Numbered from the stretch's first letter, positions 1 through 9,375 are shown. The stretch: DNA of 64,000 nucleotides from UBA3910 sp002391465 (GCA_030054835.1 JASGVS010000034.1:102671-166670), one strand, 5' to 3'. Program-made: numbers and translations. The notes: generated from the letters alone by a model not told the origin.

Positions 1-1599
1 CTGGCAATCTCCGGCATGCATGTGGGTTTGATTGCCTTGGGTCTCGGTATTGTGATCCAAAGGCTGCCAGTGCGCCAAGTGACAAAAGTTTTCCTAACCC
101 AGTTGGTCCTCCTGACCTATGTTCTGCTGGCAGGCGGAAGCGTTAGTGTGTGGCGAGCCTTTCTGTTCTCGCTGTTCGGCGGGATCGCCGCCGTTCGGGG
201 TATGCGTCTTGACTCACTCCATGTCTGGGCTGCCATAGCGTGGCTGCTGCTTCTGCTCAAACCCGAATACCTGCACGATCCTAGTTTTGTGCTCTCCTTT
301 GGAGCGTCTGGAGGCATTCTACTTTGGGGTGTCACCATGAGAGTTAGGACCGGGATTGGGCCGGTAGACTACGTAGTCAATTCACTCTTGATATCCCTAA
401 TCGCCCAGATCAGCATTCTACCGTTTGTTCTGGAATTCTTCCAAGAAGTGGCCCTGTTGGGGCCGGTGGCCACACTCCTCTTTGTGCCCCTTGTGGCGGT
501 ACTTCTGATTAGTGCCTTACTTGTTGCCTTTGGTTTGGGATCCTTTGGACCCGCTGCCCTCGCTAACCTGGCAGTCAACATAATGCGTGCATTGGAAGAA
601 CTTCTCCTGCCCCTTGCCCGTCAGTGGTCCCCGGTAGGGATAGGACGGTTTGAGATCCTCCTTTGGTGGCTGCTCTTTTTGTATGCGGGATGGCGGCTCC
701 GTCAGCCTTCTGTCATTAAGCCCAAGCGGACTCGGTTTCGGCTGGCCGTTTTGACCGCTCTGGTATTTGTCATTACTACGCTGCCGCCTGTGGTTCGCCG
801 TCCCCTGGAAATTACGGCGATAAACGTGGGGCAGGGTGACTGCTATTACGTCAAAACACCCAGTGGGCTTCACCTTTTGATCGACGGAGGGGGAGATTCC
901 CCCTATTGGCAGGAGCGGGGCCGGGATGTGGGGCGAGAGTGGGTAGTGCCCTATCTGCAGTACCGGAAGGTGCCGCGTTTGGACTATGTGATACTCTCCC
1001 ATCCCCATGAAGACCATTTATTCGGCCTTCTCGCCGTTTTAGAGGAGTTTGAGGTGGGCATGGTACTTGATAATGGGCATATGCATACAACTCCGAGCTA
1101 TGAGCGGTACCTGGATCTGATCATGGAAAAGGGAATTCCCTATTACCATGTGCGCAGCGGCGATGTGATACCACTCGGTGATGGAATCAGCTTAGAGGTT
1201 CTCTATCCGGAGCGGGTGCGGCCTGGCATTGTGTCCCCTTACAACAATAATTCTCTGTTGTTCAAGTTGACGTACGGCGGTGTAGGCATGCTTTTTACAG
1301 GCGATCTGGAAAATGCGGTACTCTATGACTTGGCCCGTTCCGAGCTTGATCTCAAAGCCCAGTGGCTGAAAGTCCCCCACCATGGCAGTAAGGGGAGTCT
1401 GCTGCCAGCCTTCTATGACGCGGTTGATCCTGTCTGGGCAGTCATTTCCACTGGCCCAAACCAGTTTGGCCATCCCCATCGGGAAGTGACCGACTTTTTG
1501 ACTGAGCGGCAGATTAAGTGGCGTACAACCCAAGATGGGGCAGTGACTTTTTTGGTTTGGTGGGGCCTCTTCGGCAGGTTTATGCCAAGGGGTTACTGA
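1..1599 (+). CDS. comEC: ComEC/Rec2 DNA uptake channel protein, 3' part only
   Basis: The reading frame is open from base 1, so the 5' end lies outside the window; about 532 residues are visible. The first codons give the LAISGMHVGL motif typical of the ComEC competence domain. A run of hydrophobic membrane segments follows to about residue 265. The rest is a metallo-beta-lactamase-like domain opening with INVGQGDCYYV and carrying the metal-site motif SHPHEDH near residue 335. ComEC forms the inner-membrane channel that takes up single-stranded DNA during transformation; the soluble domain is thought to degrade one strand. The neighbour holA follows after 24 bases, as in many Firmicutes. Identification is secure; whether the cell is competent cannot be seen here. 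Confidence 0.93.
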   Translation: MAISGMHVGLIALGLGIVIQRLPVRQVTKVFLTQLVLLTYVLLAGGSVSVWRAFLFSLFGGIAAVRGMRLDSLHVWAAIAWLLLLLKPEYLHDPSFVLSFGASGGILLWGVTMRVRTGIGPVDYVVNSLLISLIAQISILPFVLEFFQEVALLGPVATLLFVPLVAVLLISALLVAFGLGSFGPAALANLAVNIMRALEELLLPLARQWSPVGIGRFEILLWWLLFLYAGWRLRQPSVIKPKRTRFRLAVLTALVFVITTLPPVVRRPLEITAINVGQGDCYYVKTPSGLHLLIDGGGDSPYWQERGRDVGREWVVPYLQYRKVPRLDYVILSHPHEDHLFGLLAVLEEFEVGMVLDNGHMHTTPSYERYLDLIMEKGIPYYHVRSGDVIPLGDGISLEVLYPERVRPGIVSPYNNNSLLFKLTYGGVGMLFTGDLENAVLYDLARSELDLKAQWLKVPHHGSKGSLLPAFYDAVDPVWAVISTGPNQFGHPHREVTDFLTERQIKWRTTQDGAVTFLVWWGLFGRFMPRGY

Positions 1600-1623
1600 A
1601 TAGATCAGCTGGGAGGGATCGTT

Positions 1624-2610
1624 GTGCAGGCAATACTAGAAAAGATAGGGACGGAACCTCTGCCACGGGCCATCCTAGTGCACGGAACGGAGCATGTCCT
1701 AAAGGAGAAGGTTTTAGCTGCCCTCAAAGAACGGGTGGACAGTGGACCCATGCCCGAGTGGAATTGGTCTGTCATTGAGGGCGATAGCGAGATTGACCCA
1801 GAACCCCTCTTGGTTGAACTGGGGACAATCCCTTGGGGCGGAGCCACCAAGGTTATTGCTTTGAAACACGCCGATGGGATTCCTGCCGCTGCCATGGAGC
1901 GGATTGCCACCTGGCTGAGCGAGCATGTAGAAGCCAACTGTCTGGCTGTTTTTGTGGACAGTTTAGATAAGCGGTTGAAATATGTGCGTATTCTGCAGGA
2001 GTTTGCCTGGGAGATCGAGTGTTCACCCTTGGTGGGGGATAGGCTGATTCGTTATGTGAAGGATTACTGCACCGTTCATGGGAAAAAAATGAGCCAATTA
2101 GCAGTTGATGTTTTTTTAGAGCGGGTAGGTACAGAGATTTCCTTTATCCAAAATGAACTGGATAAACTGATCGCCTTTAGTGAGGACAGGAGGGAAATTA
2201 GCGAGAAGGATGTGCAGGCCATCACCTCGTTTGGCCCAGGCCAGTTAAGCGATCGGGCAGTCTTTCAACTTACTGACTTTATTGCCGAGAGGAAGCGGGA
2301 TGAAGCCTTAAACGTGCTTGGGCTTCTGCTCAGATCTGGTCAGGCTCCTTTGCGGATTTTGCCGTTAATCGAGCGGCAGCTCCGGCTTCTACTGGCGGCC
2401 AAGACCAGTAAGGTCAGGCCGGAAGAAACGGCCCGGCGTATGGGGGAAAACAGTGCCTATCCATTAAAAAAACAGCTCCGCAACGCTGAGAATTACACCG
2501 TAGAGGAGCTGTTCGCCGGCTTTAAGGCTGTGATCAGGGCAGACCAGGAGTTGAAACTTGGTATGCCGGGAGAACAGGTTTTAACCGATTTAATCGTGAA
2601 ATTGACCTAA
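1624..2610 (+). CDS. holA: DNA polymerase III delta subunit
   Basis: A 328-residue protein of normal length for HolA (YqeN). The delta subunit is the clamp-loader wrench that opens the beta sliding clamp. The N-terminal half has the degenerate AAA+ fold of the family (AILVHGTEHVLKEKVLAAL), and the C-terminal helical collar region follows (LGLLLRSGQAPLRILPLIER). The start is GTG at 1624, chosen because GGGAGG lies 7 bases upstream and the conserved N-terminus begins there. It is probably cotranscribed with comEC. A hairpin just after the stop closes the unit against the convergent rpsT. Confidence 0.93.
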   Translation: MQAILEKIGTEPLPRAILVHGTEHVLKEKVLAALKERVDSGPMPEWNWSVIEGDSEIDPEPLLVELGTIPWGGATKVIALKHADGIPAAAMERIATWLSEHVEANCLAVFVDSLDKRLKYVRILQEFAWEIECSPLVGDRLIRYVKDYCTVHGKKMSQLAVDVFLERVGTEISFIQNELDKLIAFSEDRREISEKDVQAITSFGPGQLSDRAVFQLTDFIAERKRDEALNVLGLLLRSGQAPLRILPLIERQLRLLLAAKTSKVRPEETARRMGENSAYPLKKQLRNAENYTVEELFAGFKAVIRADQELKLGMPGEQVLTDLIVKLT

Positions 2611-2623
2611 AGGATTATAGAAA

Positions 2624-2651
2624 AACGCCCCATTCAATTGAGGGCGTTATT
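2624..2651. terminator. Bidirectional terminator between holA and rpsT
   Basis: AACGCCC at 2624-2630 pairs perfectly with GGGCGTT at 2642-2648 around an 11-base loop. An A-rich flank on the left and a T-rich flank on the right let the same hairpin end both convergent transcripts. Confidence 0.8.
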
Positions 2652-2653
2652 TT

Positions 2654-2914
2654 CTATGCTAATCTTGCAAGAGCTTTAGTCAGACGAGATTTCTTTCTCG
2701 CTGCTGCGTTCTTATGAATGATGCCTTTAGCAGCGGCCTTATCCAGGGCCTGTACCGCCGTTTTAAGGAGGGCGGGCGCATTGGCAGGATCCTGCTCTAA
2801 CGCAGCTTCATATCTCCGAAGTGTGGTCCGCAAACTAGACTTAGCCGCTTTGTTTCTAGCGCGCTTAGTTTCGTTAACCCTCATTCTTTTTTCAGCAGAT
2901 CTACTGTTTGCCAA
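2654..2914 (-). CDS. rpsT: 30S ribosomal protein S20
   Basis: An 86-residue, very basic protein matching bS20 over its full length (MANSRSAEKRMR at the start, AARKKSRLTKAL at the end). It binds 16S rRNA in the 30S body. The start is TTG (2914-2912 on the minus strand), preceded by a strong GGAGGTG; no upstream ATG in frame fits better. It is a single-gene unit transcribed against its neighbours with its own sigma-A promoter. The position next to holA and gpr is the usual Firmicutes location. Confidence 0.96.
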   Translation of the reverse strand: MANSRSAEKRMRVNETKRARNKAAKSSLRTTLRRYEAALEQDPANAPALLKTAVQALDKAAAKGIIHKNAAARKKSRLTKALARLA

Positions 2915-2948
2915 GACAATTCACCTCCTCAGGCCTATGTACTTCGTA

Positions 2949-2977
2949 ATTATACCACTAGAGTGAACCAAGTTCAA
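2949..2977 (-). promoter_or_regulatory. Sigma-A promoter for rpsT
   Basis: Read on the minus strand: TTGAAC (2977-2972), a 17-base spacer, then TATAAT (2954-2949), with a TGG extended -10 just upstream. It lies about 35 bases before the rpsT start. It overlaps the candidate gpr promoter on the other strand. Confidence 0.75.
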
Positions 2978-2990
2978 GCGTCTCATAGTA
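2961..2990 (+). promoter_or_regulatory. Candidate sigma-G promoter for gpr
   Basis: GAGTG (2961-2965) matches the sigma-G -35 GMATR at four of five positions. After 18 bases, CATAGTA (2984-2990) matches the CATNMTA -10 at all but one position. gpr is a known sigma-F/sigma-G gene in Bacillus. The sequence match is modest, so this is a suggestion only. Confidence 0.38.
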
Positions 2991-3042
2991 ATTGAATAAC
3001 AACTCTCTTTTAGGTTAATCTAACACTGATTGGAGGGAGAGT

Positions 3043-4101
3043 ATGTCGAATTTGGAAACAGCAGATCGACTTTTTGAAAAATACAATGTGAGGACCGACT
3101 TAGCACTGGAGTCACATCAAGCGGTGATTGAGCGGGAGGGACCGCCCGAACTACCGGGCGTACAGGTCCATACTGAAGATCACGAGGGTGTGTTGGTGAC
3201 CCGTATTAAGGTGGAAAGCGATTTAGGTGCCCAATTGATGGGTAAGCCGCAGGGAAATTACAGTACTCTGGAATCGACTGCCCTGAGGGAGCACAATCGC
3301 GATGTGCACGAGACGATAGCGGAACTAACGGCGAAGGAAATAGACTGGTTTCTTACAGAGGCGGGCCTTGGTCCAGAAGACAGCGTGATCGTGGTGGGGT
3401 TAGGCAATTGGAACGCCACGCCTGACGCGTTGGGACCCCGGGTAGTGGAGAGCTTAATGGTGACACGCCATCTCTTGGAGATGACTCCGCCGGAGCTGAG
3501 GAAAGGGCTTCGACCCATTGCCGCCATATCCCCTGGGGTGTTGGGCCTAACGGGCATTGAGACAGGGGAGATAATTATGGGAGTTGTTGATCGGATCGGG
3601 GCTAAGGCTGTGATCTGTATCGATGCTTTAGCAAGCCGCAGTGTGGATAGACTCTGCAGTACCATCCAAATCTCAGACACTGGCATCAACCCGGGAGCGG
3701 GCGTGGGTAACCGGCGTTTGGCCATCAACCGGGAGAGTATGGGTGTGCCCGTGATCGCAATCGGCATTCCCACTGTGGTCCATGCGGTAACAATCATCTC
3801 CGATGCCATGGAACTCTTGGAACAGAATCAGCAAAAACCCCAGGAAGGCCATCCTTCCCAGGGTGTGCAGTTCAACGTGGATCCGGAAATGCTGTTGTCT
3901 AACCCGCCTCCGCCCCAGCCGCCAATGGACAAACGTCGTCTCATGGCCAGCCTGCTCGATCCCTATCTCGGTACCATGATTGTCACTCCCAAGGAGATAG
4001 ACGTCTTGATCGAAGAGGTGAGCGATGTTATAGCCGGTGCCCTCAACACCGCCTTCCATGAGGGTGTGAGCTACGACGAGGTGTTTAAGTATCTAAGTTA
4101 A
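3043..4101 (+). CDS. gpr: Germination protease GPR (A25 family)
   Basis: A 352-residue protein recognised as the spore protease that degrades small acid-soluble spore proteins at germination. The N-terminal region (RTDLALESHQ) contains the propeptide and autoprocessing area of the family, and the core has the conserved VVGLGNWNATPDALGP segment. Length is normal. GPR is made in the forespore as a zymogen and activated late in sporulation. Its presence is direct evidence for an endospore former. The start is ATG with TGGAGGGAG just upstream. It ends tail-to-tail with the GerMN gene, the two stop codons overlapping. Confidence 0.95.
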   Translation: MSNLETADRLFEKYNVRTDLALESHQAVIEREGPPELPGVQVHTEDHEGVLVTRIKVESDLGAQLMGKPQGNYSTLESTALREHNRDVHETIAELTAKEIDWFLTEAGLGPEDSVIVVGLGNWNATPDALGPRVVESLMVTRHLLEMTPPELRKGLRPIAAISPGVLGLTGIETGEIIMGVVDRIGAKAVICIDALASRSVDRLCSTIQISDTGINPGAGVGNRRLAINRESMGVPVIAIGIPTVVHAVTIISDAMELLEQNQQKPQEGHPSQGVQFNVDPEMLLSNPPPPQPPMDKRRLMASLLDPYLGTMIVTPKEIDVLIEEVSDVIAGALNTAFHEGVSYDEVFKYLS

Positions 4102-4661
4102 TTGGTTGAGCGCGTGATCGGCTCGGAAATCAAGATATGGCCGCCGATAGTTTCGATCCGCTCCCCTTCTACCAAGAACTGCACCCTCTCAATTTCGGGG
4201 AACTCGGTTAGGGTGTTCACTACCGCTTCGATCAGATAGGATTCAATTAACGCGCCGCCGTTGAAGTCCTGGACGATTTCTTGGCTGAAGTTCACCGTGG
4301 CCAACCCGGCGTGGATACTTAGGCCGAGGAGACGGGTGGTAGGTGGAACGGAAGGTATTAGGTCTTCATCCCCTTGGGGTCCCGCCAAAAGTGCCTGGAG
4401 CGCCGTATGGGGTGTGGCGGGCCCATGTAGTTCGCGGCTGATCGGTACCAGGAAAAAGTCGGTGGGCGTTGACTTGATCAGAAAGATTACCGCGTGTTCT
4501 TTCTGGGCAGGAGGCTCTTCAAGTTCGGCTAACTTAGTTTTGAGCGTAGTCAGCTCTGTCGCAAGTGAACCTACCTGTTGCTGAAGCATTAGGAAACGCC
4601 AGCCCACAAGACCAATTAATACTAGGACTACGATCAGTCCAACCCATCTTGCCAAGCGCAT
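4098..4661 (-). CDS. GerMN-domain membrane protein
   Basis: A 187-residue protein with one N-terminal membrane helix (residues about 6-24), a short coiled coil (QQQVGSLATELTTLKTKL) and a C-terminal GerMN (sporulation and spore germination) domain with the segment LLGLSIHAGLATVNFSQEI. GerM of Bacillus links to the SpoIIQ-SpoIIIAH complex at the engulfing septum; here the exact role is inferred. The ATG at 4661 is preferred because AGGAAGGG sits 7 bases upstream; an in-frame GTG at 4682 would add seven residues but lacks a good site. There is no lipobox, unlike Bacillus GerM. It is placed head-to-head with spoIIP and convergent with gpr. Confidence 0.82.
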   Translation of the reverse strand: MRLARWVGLIVVLVLIGLVGWRFLMLQQQVGSLATELTTLKTKLAELEEPPAQKEHAVIFLIKSTPTDFFLVPISRELHGPATPHTALQALLAGPQGDEDLIPSVPPTTRLLGLSIHAGLATVNFSQEIVQDFNGGALIESYLIEAVVNTLTEFPEIERVQFLVEGERIETIGGHILISEPITRSTN

Positions 4662-4703
4662 TTCATCATCCCTTCCTCTCACAGCTTGCCTAGACCAAGT
4701 CTA

Positions 4704-4732
4704 TCATATTTTCCTTGTCCCGGAAATATAGT
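4704..4732 (+). promoter_or_regulatory. Sigma-E-like promoter for spoIIP
   Basis: TCATATT (4704-4710) fits the sigma-E -35 KMATATT exactly. After 14 bases, AATATAGT (4725-4732) matches the -10 CATACANT at five of seven defined positions. Predicted transcripts would start about 17 bases before the spoIIP ATG. spoIIP is a mother-cell (sigma-E) gene in Bacillus, which agrees. Confidence 0.5.
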
Positions 4733-4755
4733 TGGGAAGAGGAAGAGGTGGTGAT

Positions 4756-5838
4756 ATGCGCTTTAGACTGCGCAAAATCCGAGCCAGAATTCGCCGCCGC
4801 TTGATCCGTGGGAGGGTCGGTGTGATTCTTCCCCGGATCATCCTGGCACTTATTTTTTTTGCCCTAGTTTTCAGCAGTTATCAGCTGCTTTCCACCGAAG
4901 ATGCCTTTGACCATGCGTTAGCCAGGTCCCTGCTTCGCTTGGGTATGCCCAACACGGCAGAACTCGAGCCGGGTATGACCCGGCAGTTTGATCTGCGTTC
5001 CTTTGTTTATCTCCTCACTTCCTATGACCTGTACGACCCCCTGAGCATATTGCGGCTCACACTGCCCTTCGCGGGCCATGGACCGGAGCAGCTGCGGGCA
5101 TGGGAAGAACGTCCATTTGTTTTTATCCAGGAGCTGACATTTGCCCCCGATCCGGTGCGTCCAACTCCACCTGCGGCGAGGGAGGAGGAGCCTGTTCAAC
5201 GCAGTCTATCGCCCAAGGTGTTGATTTACCATACCCATACTTCCGAGATGTATCTTGGTCGCTCCATACCTGCGTCCCAATCCAGCTTGGGGCATTATCA
5301 ATTTCGCAACCTGGCTGATCCCACAATTACCGGGGTGATGGCGGTTGGGCGTCATCTGTACAATGCCCTAAACAGACTGGGAGTCCCAGCCCTGCATGAA
5401 ACACGCATTCACACCCTGCCTAACATCAACCACAGTTACGCCAATTCGGAGCGGACGGTAAGGGATATCCTGAGTCGAAACAAAGGGATCGAACTCGTAA
5501 TTGATCTCCACCGCGACGCAGGCGTGCCGGGACCATCTGTTATGATTGACGGTCGCAGTGTGGCCAGGATCTGTTTAGTGGTAGGAACGGCAGAAGCGAT
5601 TCCCCTGTCCCATCCAAACTTCCGGGAGAATCTGGACTTCGCCCGCAAAATCAAGGCGGTTTGCGATGAGATGTACCCTAGTCTAATGCGTCCCATTCAG
5701 GTGCAGACCCAGGCCCGCTACAACCAGCATCTCCATCCCCACAGTATCATTGTGGAGTTGGGCTCGGTGGAAAACACTTTAGAAGAGGCTCTCCTAGCCG
5801 CAGAGTTGTTGGCCAACGTCCTTGTTCGTGTCCTCTGA
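4756..5838 (+). CDS. spoIIP: Stage II sporulation protein P, peptidoglycan amidase
   Basis: A 360-residue protein with one N-terminal membrane helix after a strongly basic tail, and an extracytoplasmic SpoIIP amidase/endopeptidase domain. The zinc-site motifs IYHTHTSEMY and VIDLHRDAG are both present, as is the C-terminal VELGSVENT. SpoIIP works with SpoIID and SpoIIM to thin septal peptidoglycan during engulfment. The ATG at 4756 is chosen over a TTG at 4732 because GAGGTGGTG lies directly upstream and because the TTG overlaps the sigma-E-like -10. gpr-spoIIP is a known Firmicutes neighbourhood, here interrupted by the divergent GerMN gene. Confidence 0.93.
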   Translation: MRFRLRKIRARIRRRLIRGRVGVILPRIILALIFFALVFSSYQLLSTEDAFDHALARSLLRLGMPNTAELEPGMTRQFDLRSFVYLLTSYDLYDPLSILRLTLPFAGHGPEQLRAWEERPFVFIQELTFAPDPVRPTPPAAREEEPVQRSLSPKVLIYHTHTSEMYLGRSIPASQSSLGHYQFRNLADPTITGVMAVGRHLYNALNRLGVPALHETRIHTLPNINHSYANSERTVRDILSRNKGIELVIDLHRDAGVPGPSVMIDGRSVARICLVVGTAEAIPLSHPNFRENLDFARKIKAVCDEMYPSLMRPIQVQTQARYNQHLHPHSIIVELGSVENTLEEALLAAELLANVLVRVL

Positions 5839-5894
5839 CAGGAATTGTACTAACCGAGGCGAATAGTCTATGTTGTTGCGGGAAGGGGAGAACG

Positions 5895-7493
5895 ATGGAG
5901 ACTCAGAGCAGGAGACAAGTTACTAAAGCAGCTGGCATTGTGATGTCAGCCATTTTGATCAGTAGGATTTTGGGTTTTATCCGGGAAAGGGCAGTGGCAG
6001 AGGTCTTTGGGCGTACTGGTATTACGGATGTGTTCTTTGCCGCCTTTGCGCTGCCTGACTTAATGTATCAGTTGTTGGTGGGTGGGGCATTAAGCTCCGC
6101 CTTTATTCCCGTTTTCACCGAATACTTGGCCAAAGATCAGGAAAAGGAAGCCTGGCATGTGGCCAGTATCTTTTTGAATCTTACTGTTTTAGCCCTGTTG
6201 GCGATTATGATCTTTGGTGTGATTTTCACCCCTGTTCTGGCACCCTTGGTTGGTGTGGGGTTCAGCGGTGAGCAGAAGGATCTCTTGGTACTCCTAATGA
6301 GGGTAACCTTTCCCGCTGTCTTTTTCACCGCCCTTTCCGGGCTGTCCATGGGTGTCTTAAATTCGTACCAGAGCTTTACCAAGCCGGCCCTGGGCCCCAT
6401 TCTTTACAATTCAGGACAGATTTTTGGAGCCTACGGTTTGGGTCGTCCACTGGGGATAATGGGTATGGCAGTTGGCACAATTATTGGTGCGGTGGGCAGT
6501 TTTTCCATTCAGCTACCGGAAGTGTTGCGCCGCGCCCGGGGCAATTATCGAGCTGTGATCGATCTCAAACATCCGGGCATCCGCCGTATGGGTAAATTGA
6601 TGCTGCCGGCCGTGATTGGCTTGTCTATTGCCCAGATCAATATTATTGTAGGCCAAAACCTGGCCTCCACCTTGGAGACAGGCTCAATTGTGGCGCTACG
6701 CCTTGCTAACAGGCTGATCAACTTTCCCCTTGGGATTTTTGCCATGGGGATCTCAACTGCCATTTTCCCAACCCTATCACGTCTGATTGCCCGAGATAGG
6801 AGGGAGGAGTTCAAAGACACCTTCCTTTTTGGTCTGCGGGTAATCGCTTTTATAACTATCCCCTCTGCGGTGGGTATGGCTGTATTGAGGGTACCCATTG
6901 TGCGTCTTCTCTTTGAATCAGGTGAGTTCACCGCCGTTGATACGCTGGCTACAGCTTATGCTCTACTTTTTTATGTTCCCGGGCTCTTTGCCCAGGCGGC
7001 CATTCAGGTCACAACCCGTGGCTACTATTCGCTGCAGGATACCGTTACTCCGGTGAAAATCGGGTTTGCCGGCGTGGTGCTGAACTTTCTCCTCAGCATA
7101 GCCTTTTTACGCTGGACTTCTTTAGGTGCAGGCGGTCTAGCCCTGGCGTTTTCCCTCAGTTCCCTTTTCAACATGGCGGCGGCCCTAGCTGTACTTGGTA
7201 GTAGACTTGGTGGTTTGGGCGGTTCTAGACTGGCCTCCACCATCACTAAGGCGATTGTAGGTTCGCTGGTTATGGGCGTTGCCGCCCACTACACTGCTGG
7301 ACTATTGGGAGCCAGAGTGGATCTCACCAGGAAACTGGGTCAGTTCATCCAGACCTTTGGCGCCATCGGCGTGGGGATGTTGGTTTATGCTTTGATGAGC
7401 TTGTTACTGCGGATGGAAGAAACACAGTTTGTCCTTGGCTTAGTCAGCCGCAGGCTCAAGAAACGGGATTCTGCTGATGCCGATGGTCAGTGA
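5895..7493 (+). CDS. murJ: Lipid II flippase MurJ
   Basis: A 532-residue polytopic membrane protein of the MviN/MurJ family, with about 14 predicted membrane segments. The family region around SRILGFIRERAVAEVFG at residues 22-40 and FAALPDLMYQLLVGGALSSAFIPVF-like text shortly after are typical. MurJ flips lipid-linked peptidoglycan precursor across the cytoplasmic membrane. The start is ATG with AAGGGGAG upstream. No strong promoter is visible between spoIIP and this gene. Many spore formers carry additional members of this superfamily (SpoVB), but the sequence here looks like true MviN. Confidence 0.9.
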   Translation: METQSRRQVTKAAGIVMSAILISRILGFIRERAVAEVFGRTGITDVFFAAFALPDLMYQLLVGGALSSAFIPVFTEYLAKDQEKEAWHVASIFLNLTVLALLAIMIFGVIFTPVLAPLVGVGFSGEQKDLLVLLMRVTFPAVFFTALSGLSMGVLNSYQSFTKPALGPILYNSGQIFGAYGLGRPLGIMGMAVGTIIGAVGSFSIQLPEVLRRARGNYRAVIDLKHPGIRRMGKLMLPAVIGLSIAQINIIVGQNLASTLETGSIVALRLANRLINFPLGIFAMGISTAIFPTLSRLIARDRREEFKDTFLFGLRVIAFITIPSAVGMAVLRVPIVRLLFESGEFTAVDTLATAYALLFYVPGLFAQAAIQVTTRGYYSLQDTVTPVKIGFAGVVLNFLLSIAFLRWTSLGAGGLALAFSLSSLFNMAAALAVLGSRLGGLGGSRLASTITKAIVGSLVMGVAAHYTAGLLGARVDLTRKLGQFIQTFGAIGVGMLVYALMSLLLRMEETQFVLGLVSRRLKKRDSADADGQ

Positions 7494-7502
7494 TCCATGG
7501 TT

Positions 7503-7530
7503 TTGAATTACACCCTTTGTATGATATAAT
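7503..7530 (+). promoter_or_regulatory. Sigma-A promoter for lepA-hemW
   Basis: TTGAAT (7503-7508), a 16-base spacer, then TATAAT (7525-7530) with an extended TGA just before it. It sits 39 bases before the lepA ATG. Confidence 0.75.
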
Positions 7531-7568
7531 AAAGCCGCTAAATTACGTGCAAAGGAATTGGTAGAAGT

Positions 7569-9365
7569 ATGTCCCAGAAGAACATCCGTAACTTCTGTAT
7601 CATTGCCCATATTGACCATGGGAAATCAACGCTTGCCGATCGCATCTTGGAATACACCGGGGCACTGAGTGACCGGGAGATGGCTGATCAGGTTCTCGAC
7701 TCCATGGATTTGGAGAGGGAGCGGGGGATTACCATTAAGCTGCAGGCTGTCCGGTTGAACTACAAGGCAGCCGACGGCGAAGAATACGTCCTCAATCTGA
7801 TTGACACCCCGGGGCACGTGGATTTTTCCTATGAAGTATCGCGCAGCCTTGCGGCCTGTGAGGGTGCTCTTTTGGTGATCGATGCTTCCCAAGGTATTGA
7901 AGCCCAGACTTTAGCAAATCTCTATCTTGCCCTAGATCATGACTTGGAAGTAATACCTGTCATTAATAAAATCGACCTGCCCAATGCGGATCCGGAAAGA
8001 GTCAAACAGGAGCTGGAGGAGTCCATTGGCTTTTCAGGCGATGAAGCGGTTTTAGTCAGCGCCCGCACAGGCCAGGGAATAGTGGATGTGCTGGAAGCAA
8101 TCGTACAGCGTATTCCCGCCCCCAAAGGCGATCCGGACGCTCCGGCACGGGCAATGATTTTCGACTCCCATTATGATCAGTACCGGGGAGCGGTGGCCTA
8201 CGCTAGGGTTGTGGACGGTACCATTCGCAAAGGTGACATCATCCGCATGATGAGCAGCGGCAGAGAATTTGAAGTGGACGAACTAGGCGTGTTCCGGCCG
8301 GCCATGGTTAGTGTCGCTGCCTTGGGCCCTGGCGACGTGGGCTGCGTTATTGCCAGTATGAAAGATGTGCGGGATACGCGAGTGGGGGATACCATTACGG
8401 TAGCGGCCAGACCGGCCAAGGAGCCCCTCTCCGGTTATCGCCCAGCTAAACCCATGGTTTTCTGTGGTCTGTATCCTGTGATTAACGAAGAATACCTCGA
8501 TCTGCGGGATGCCCTGCAAAAACTGCAGCTGAATGATGCCTCTCTTACTTTTGAGGCCGAATCCTCTGTGGCTTTGGGTTTTGGCTACCGTTGTGGCTTT
8601 TTGGGTCTGCTGCACCTGGAAATCGTGCAGGAGCGTTTAGAGCGGGAGTTTGATCTCGATCTAATTACTACTGCTCCCAGTGTAGTTTACCAGGTTGTAA
8701 AGAAGGACGGGACCGTGTTGGAAGTGGATAATCCTGCGGCACTGCCCGATCCCACCGAGATTGACCATATTAAAGAACCCTATGTACGGGCGAGCGTTAT
8801 GGTGCCAGATGACTTTGTGGGAGCAGTGATGGATCTTTGCCAGGATCGCCGGGGAATCTTCCTCAACATGCAGTATGTTACGCCCGAACGGGCCCACTTG
8901 GAATACGAGCTGCCCTTGGCGGAAATCCTGATGGATTTCTTTGACCGGCTGAAGTCACGGACAAAGGGCTATGCCTCCTTAGATTACGAGTTCATCGGTT
9001 ACCGAGAAGCCCAGGTTGTCAAACTCGATATTCTGCTCAACGGCAACCCGGTCGACGCCCTCTCCTGCATTATCCATGCCGATAAGGCGCAGGTTAGGGG
9101 ACGCAGCCTGGTGGAAAAGCTGAAAGAAGTCATTCCCAGGCAGCAGTTTGAAGTGCCTATCCAGGCAGCTATCGGCCATAAGATTATTGCCAGGGAAACA
9201 GTGCGGGCCCTGCGGAAGGACGTCTTAGCCAAGTGCTACGGCGGTGACGTGAGCCGTAAGCGCAAACTGCTCGAAAAGCAGAAGGAAGGCAAAAAACGCA
9301 TGAAGAGCTTGGGTAATGTGGACGTCCCCCAGGAAGCCTTTATGGCTATTTTAAAGGTGGATTAG
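7569..9365 (+). CDS. lepA: Elongation factor 4 (LepA) GTPase
   Basis: A 598-residue translational GTPase, full length for LepA. GTP-binding motifs are AHIDHGKST (G1, residues about 13-21), DTPGHVDF (G3) and NKIDLPNAD (G4). The C-terminal LepA-specific domain ends with [17 protein letters not shown]. LepA back-translocates or remodels stalled ribosomes and affects 30S assembly. It starts a two-gene unit with hemW, as in Bacillus, behind its own sigma-A promoter. An AAAGGAA lies upstream at somewhat long spacing. Confidence 0.97.
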   Translation: MSQKNIRNFCIIAHIDHGKSTLADRILEYTGALSDREMADQVLDSMDLERERGITIKLQAVRLNYKAADGEEYVLNLIDTPGHVDFSYEVSRSLAACEGALLVIDASQGIEAQTLANLYLALDHDLEVIPVINKIDLPNADPERVKQELEESIGFSGDEAVLVSARTGQGIVDVLEAIVQRIPAPKGDPDAPARAMIFDSHYDQYRGAVAYARVVDGTIRKGDIIRMMSSGREFEVDELGVFRPAMVSVAALGPGDVGCVIASMKDVRDTRVGDTITVAARPAKEPLSGYRPAKPMVFCGLYPVINEEYLDLRDALQKLQLNDASLTFEAESSVALGFGYRCGFLGLLHLEIVQERLEREFDLDLITTAPSVVYQVVKKDGTVLEVDNPAALPDPTEIDHIKEPYVRASVMVPDDFVGAVMDLCQDRRGIFLNMQYVTPERAHLEYELPLAEILMDFFDRLKSRTKGYASLDYEFIGYREAQVVKLDILLNGNPVDALSCIIHADKAQVRGRSLVEKLKEVIPRQQFEVPIQAAIGHKIIARETVRALRKDVLAKCYGGDVSRKRKLLEKQKEGKKRMKSLGNVDVPQEAFMAILKVD

Positions 9366-9375
9366 GTGGACCACT

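Noticed and set aside
2718..2966. 82-residue frame antisense to rpsT
   Set aside because: It is a shadow of rpsT; the S20 protein on the other strand is unambiguous.
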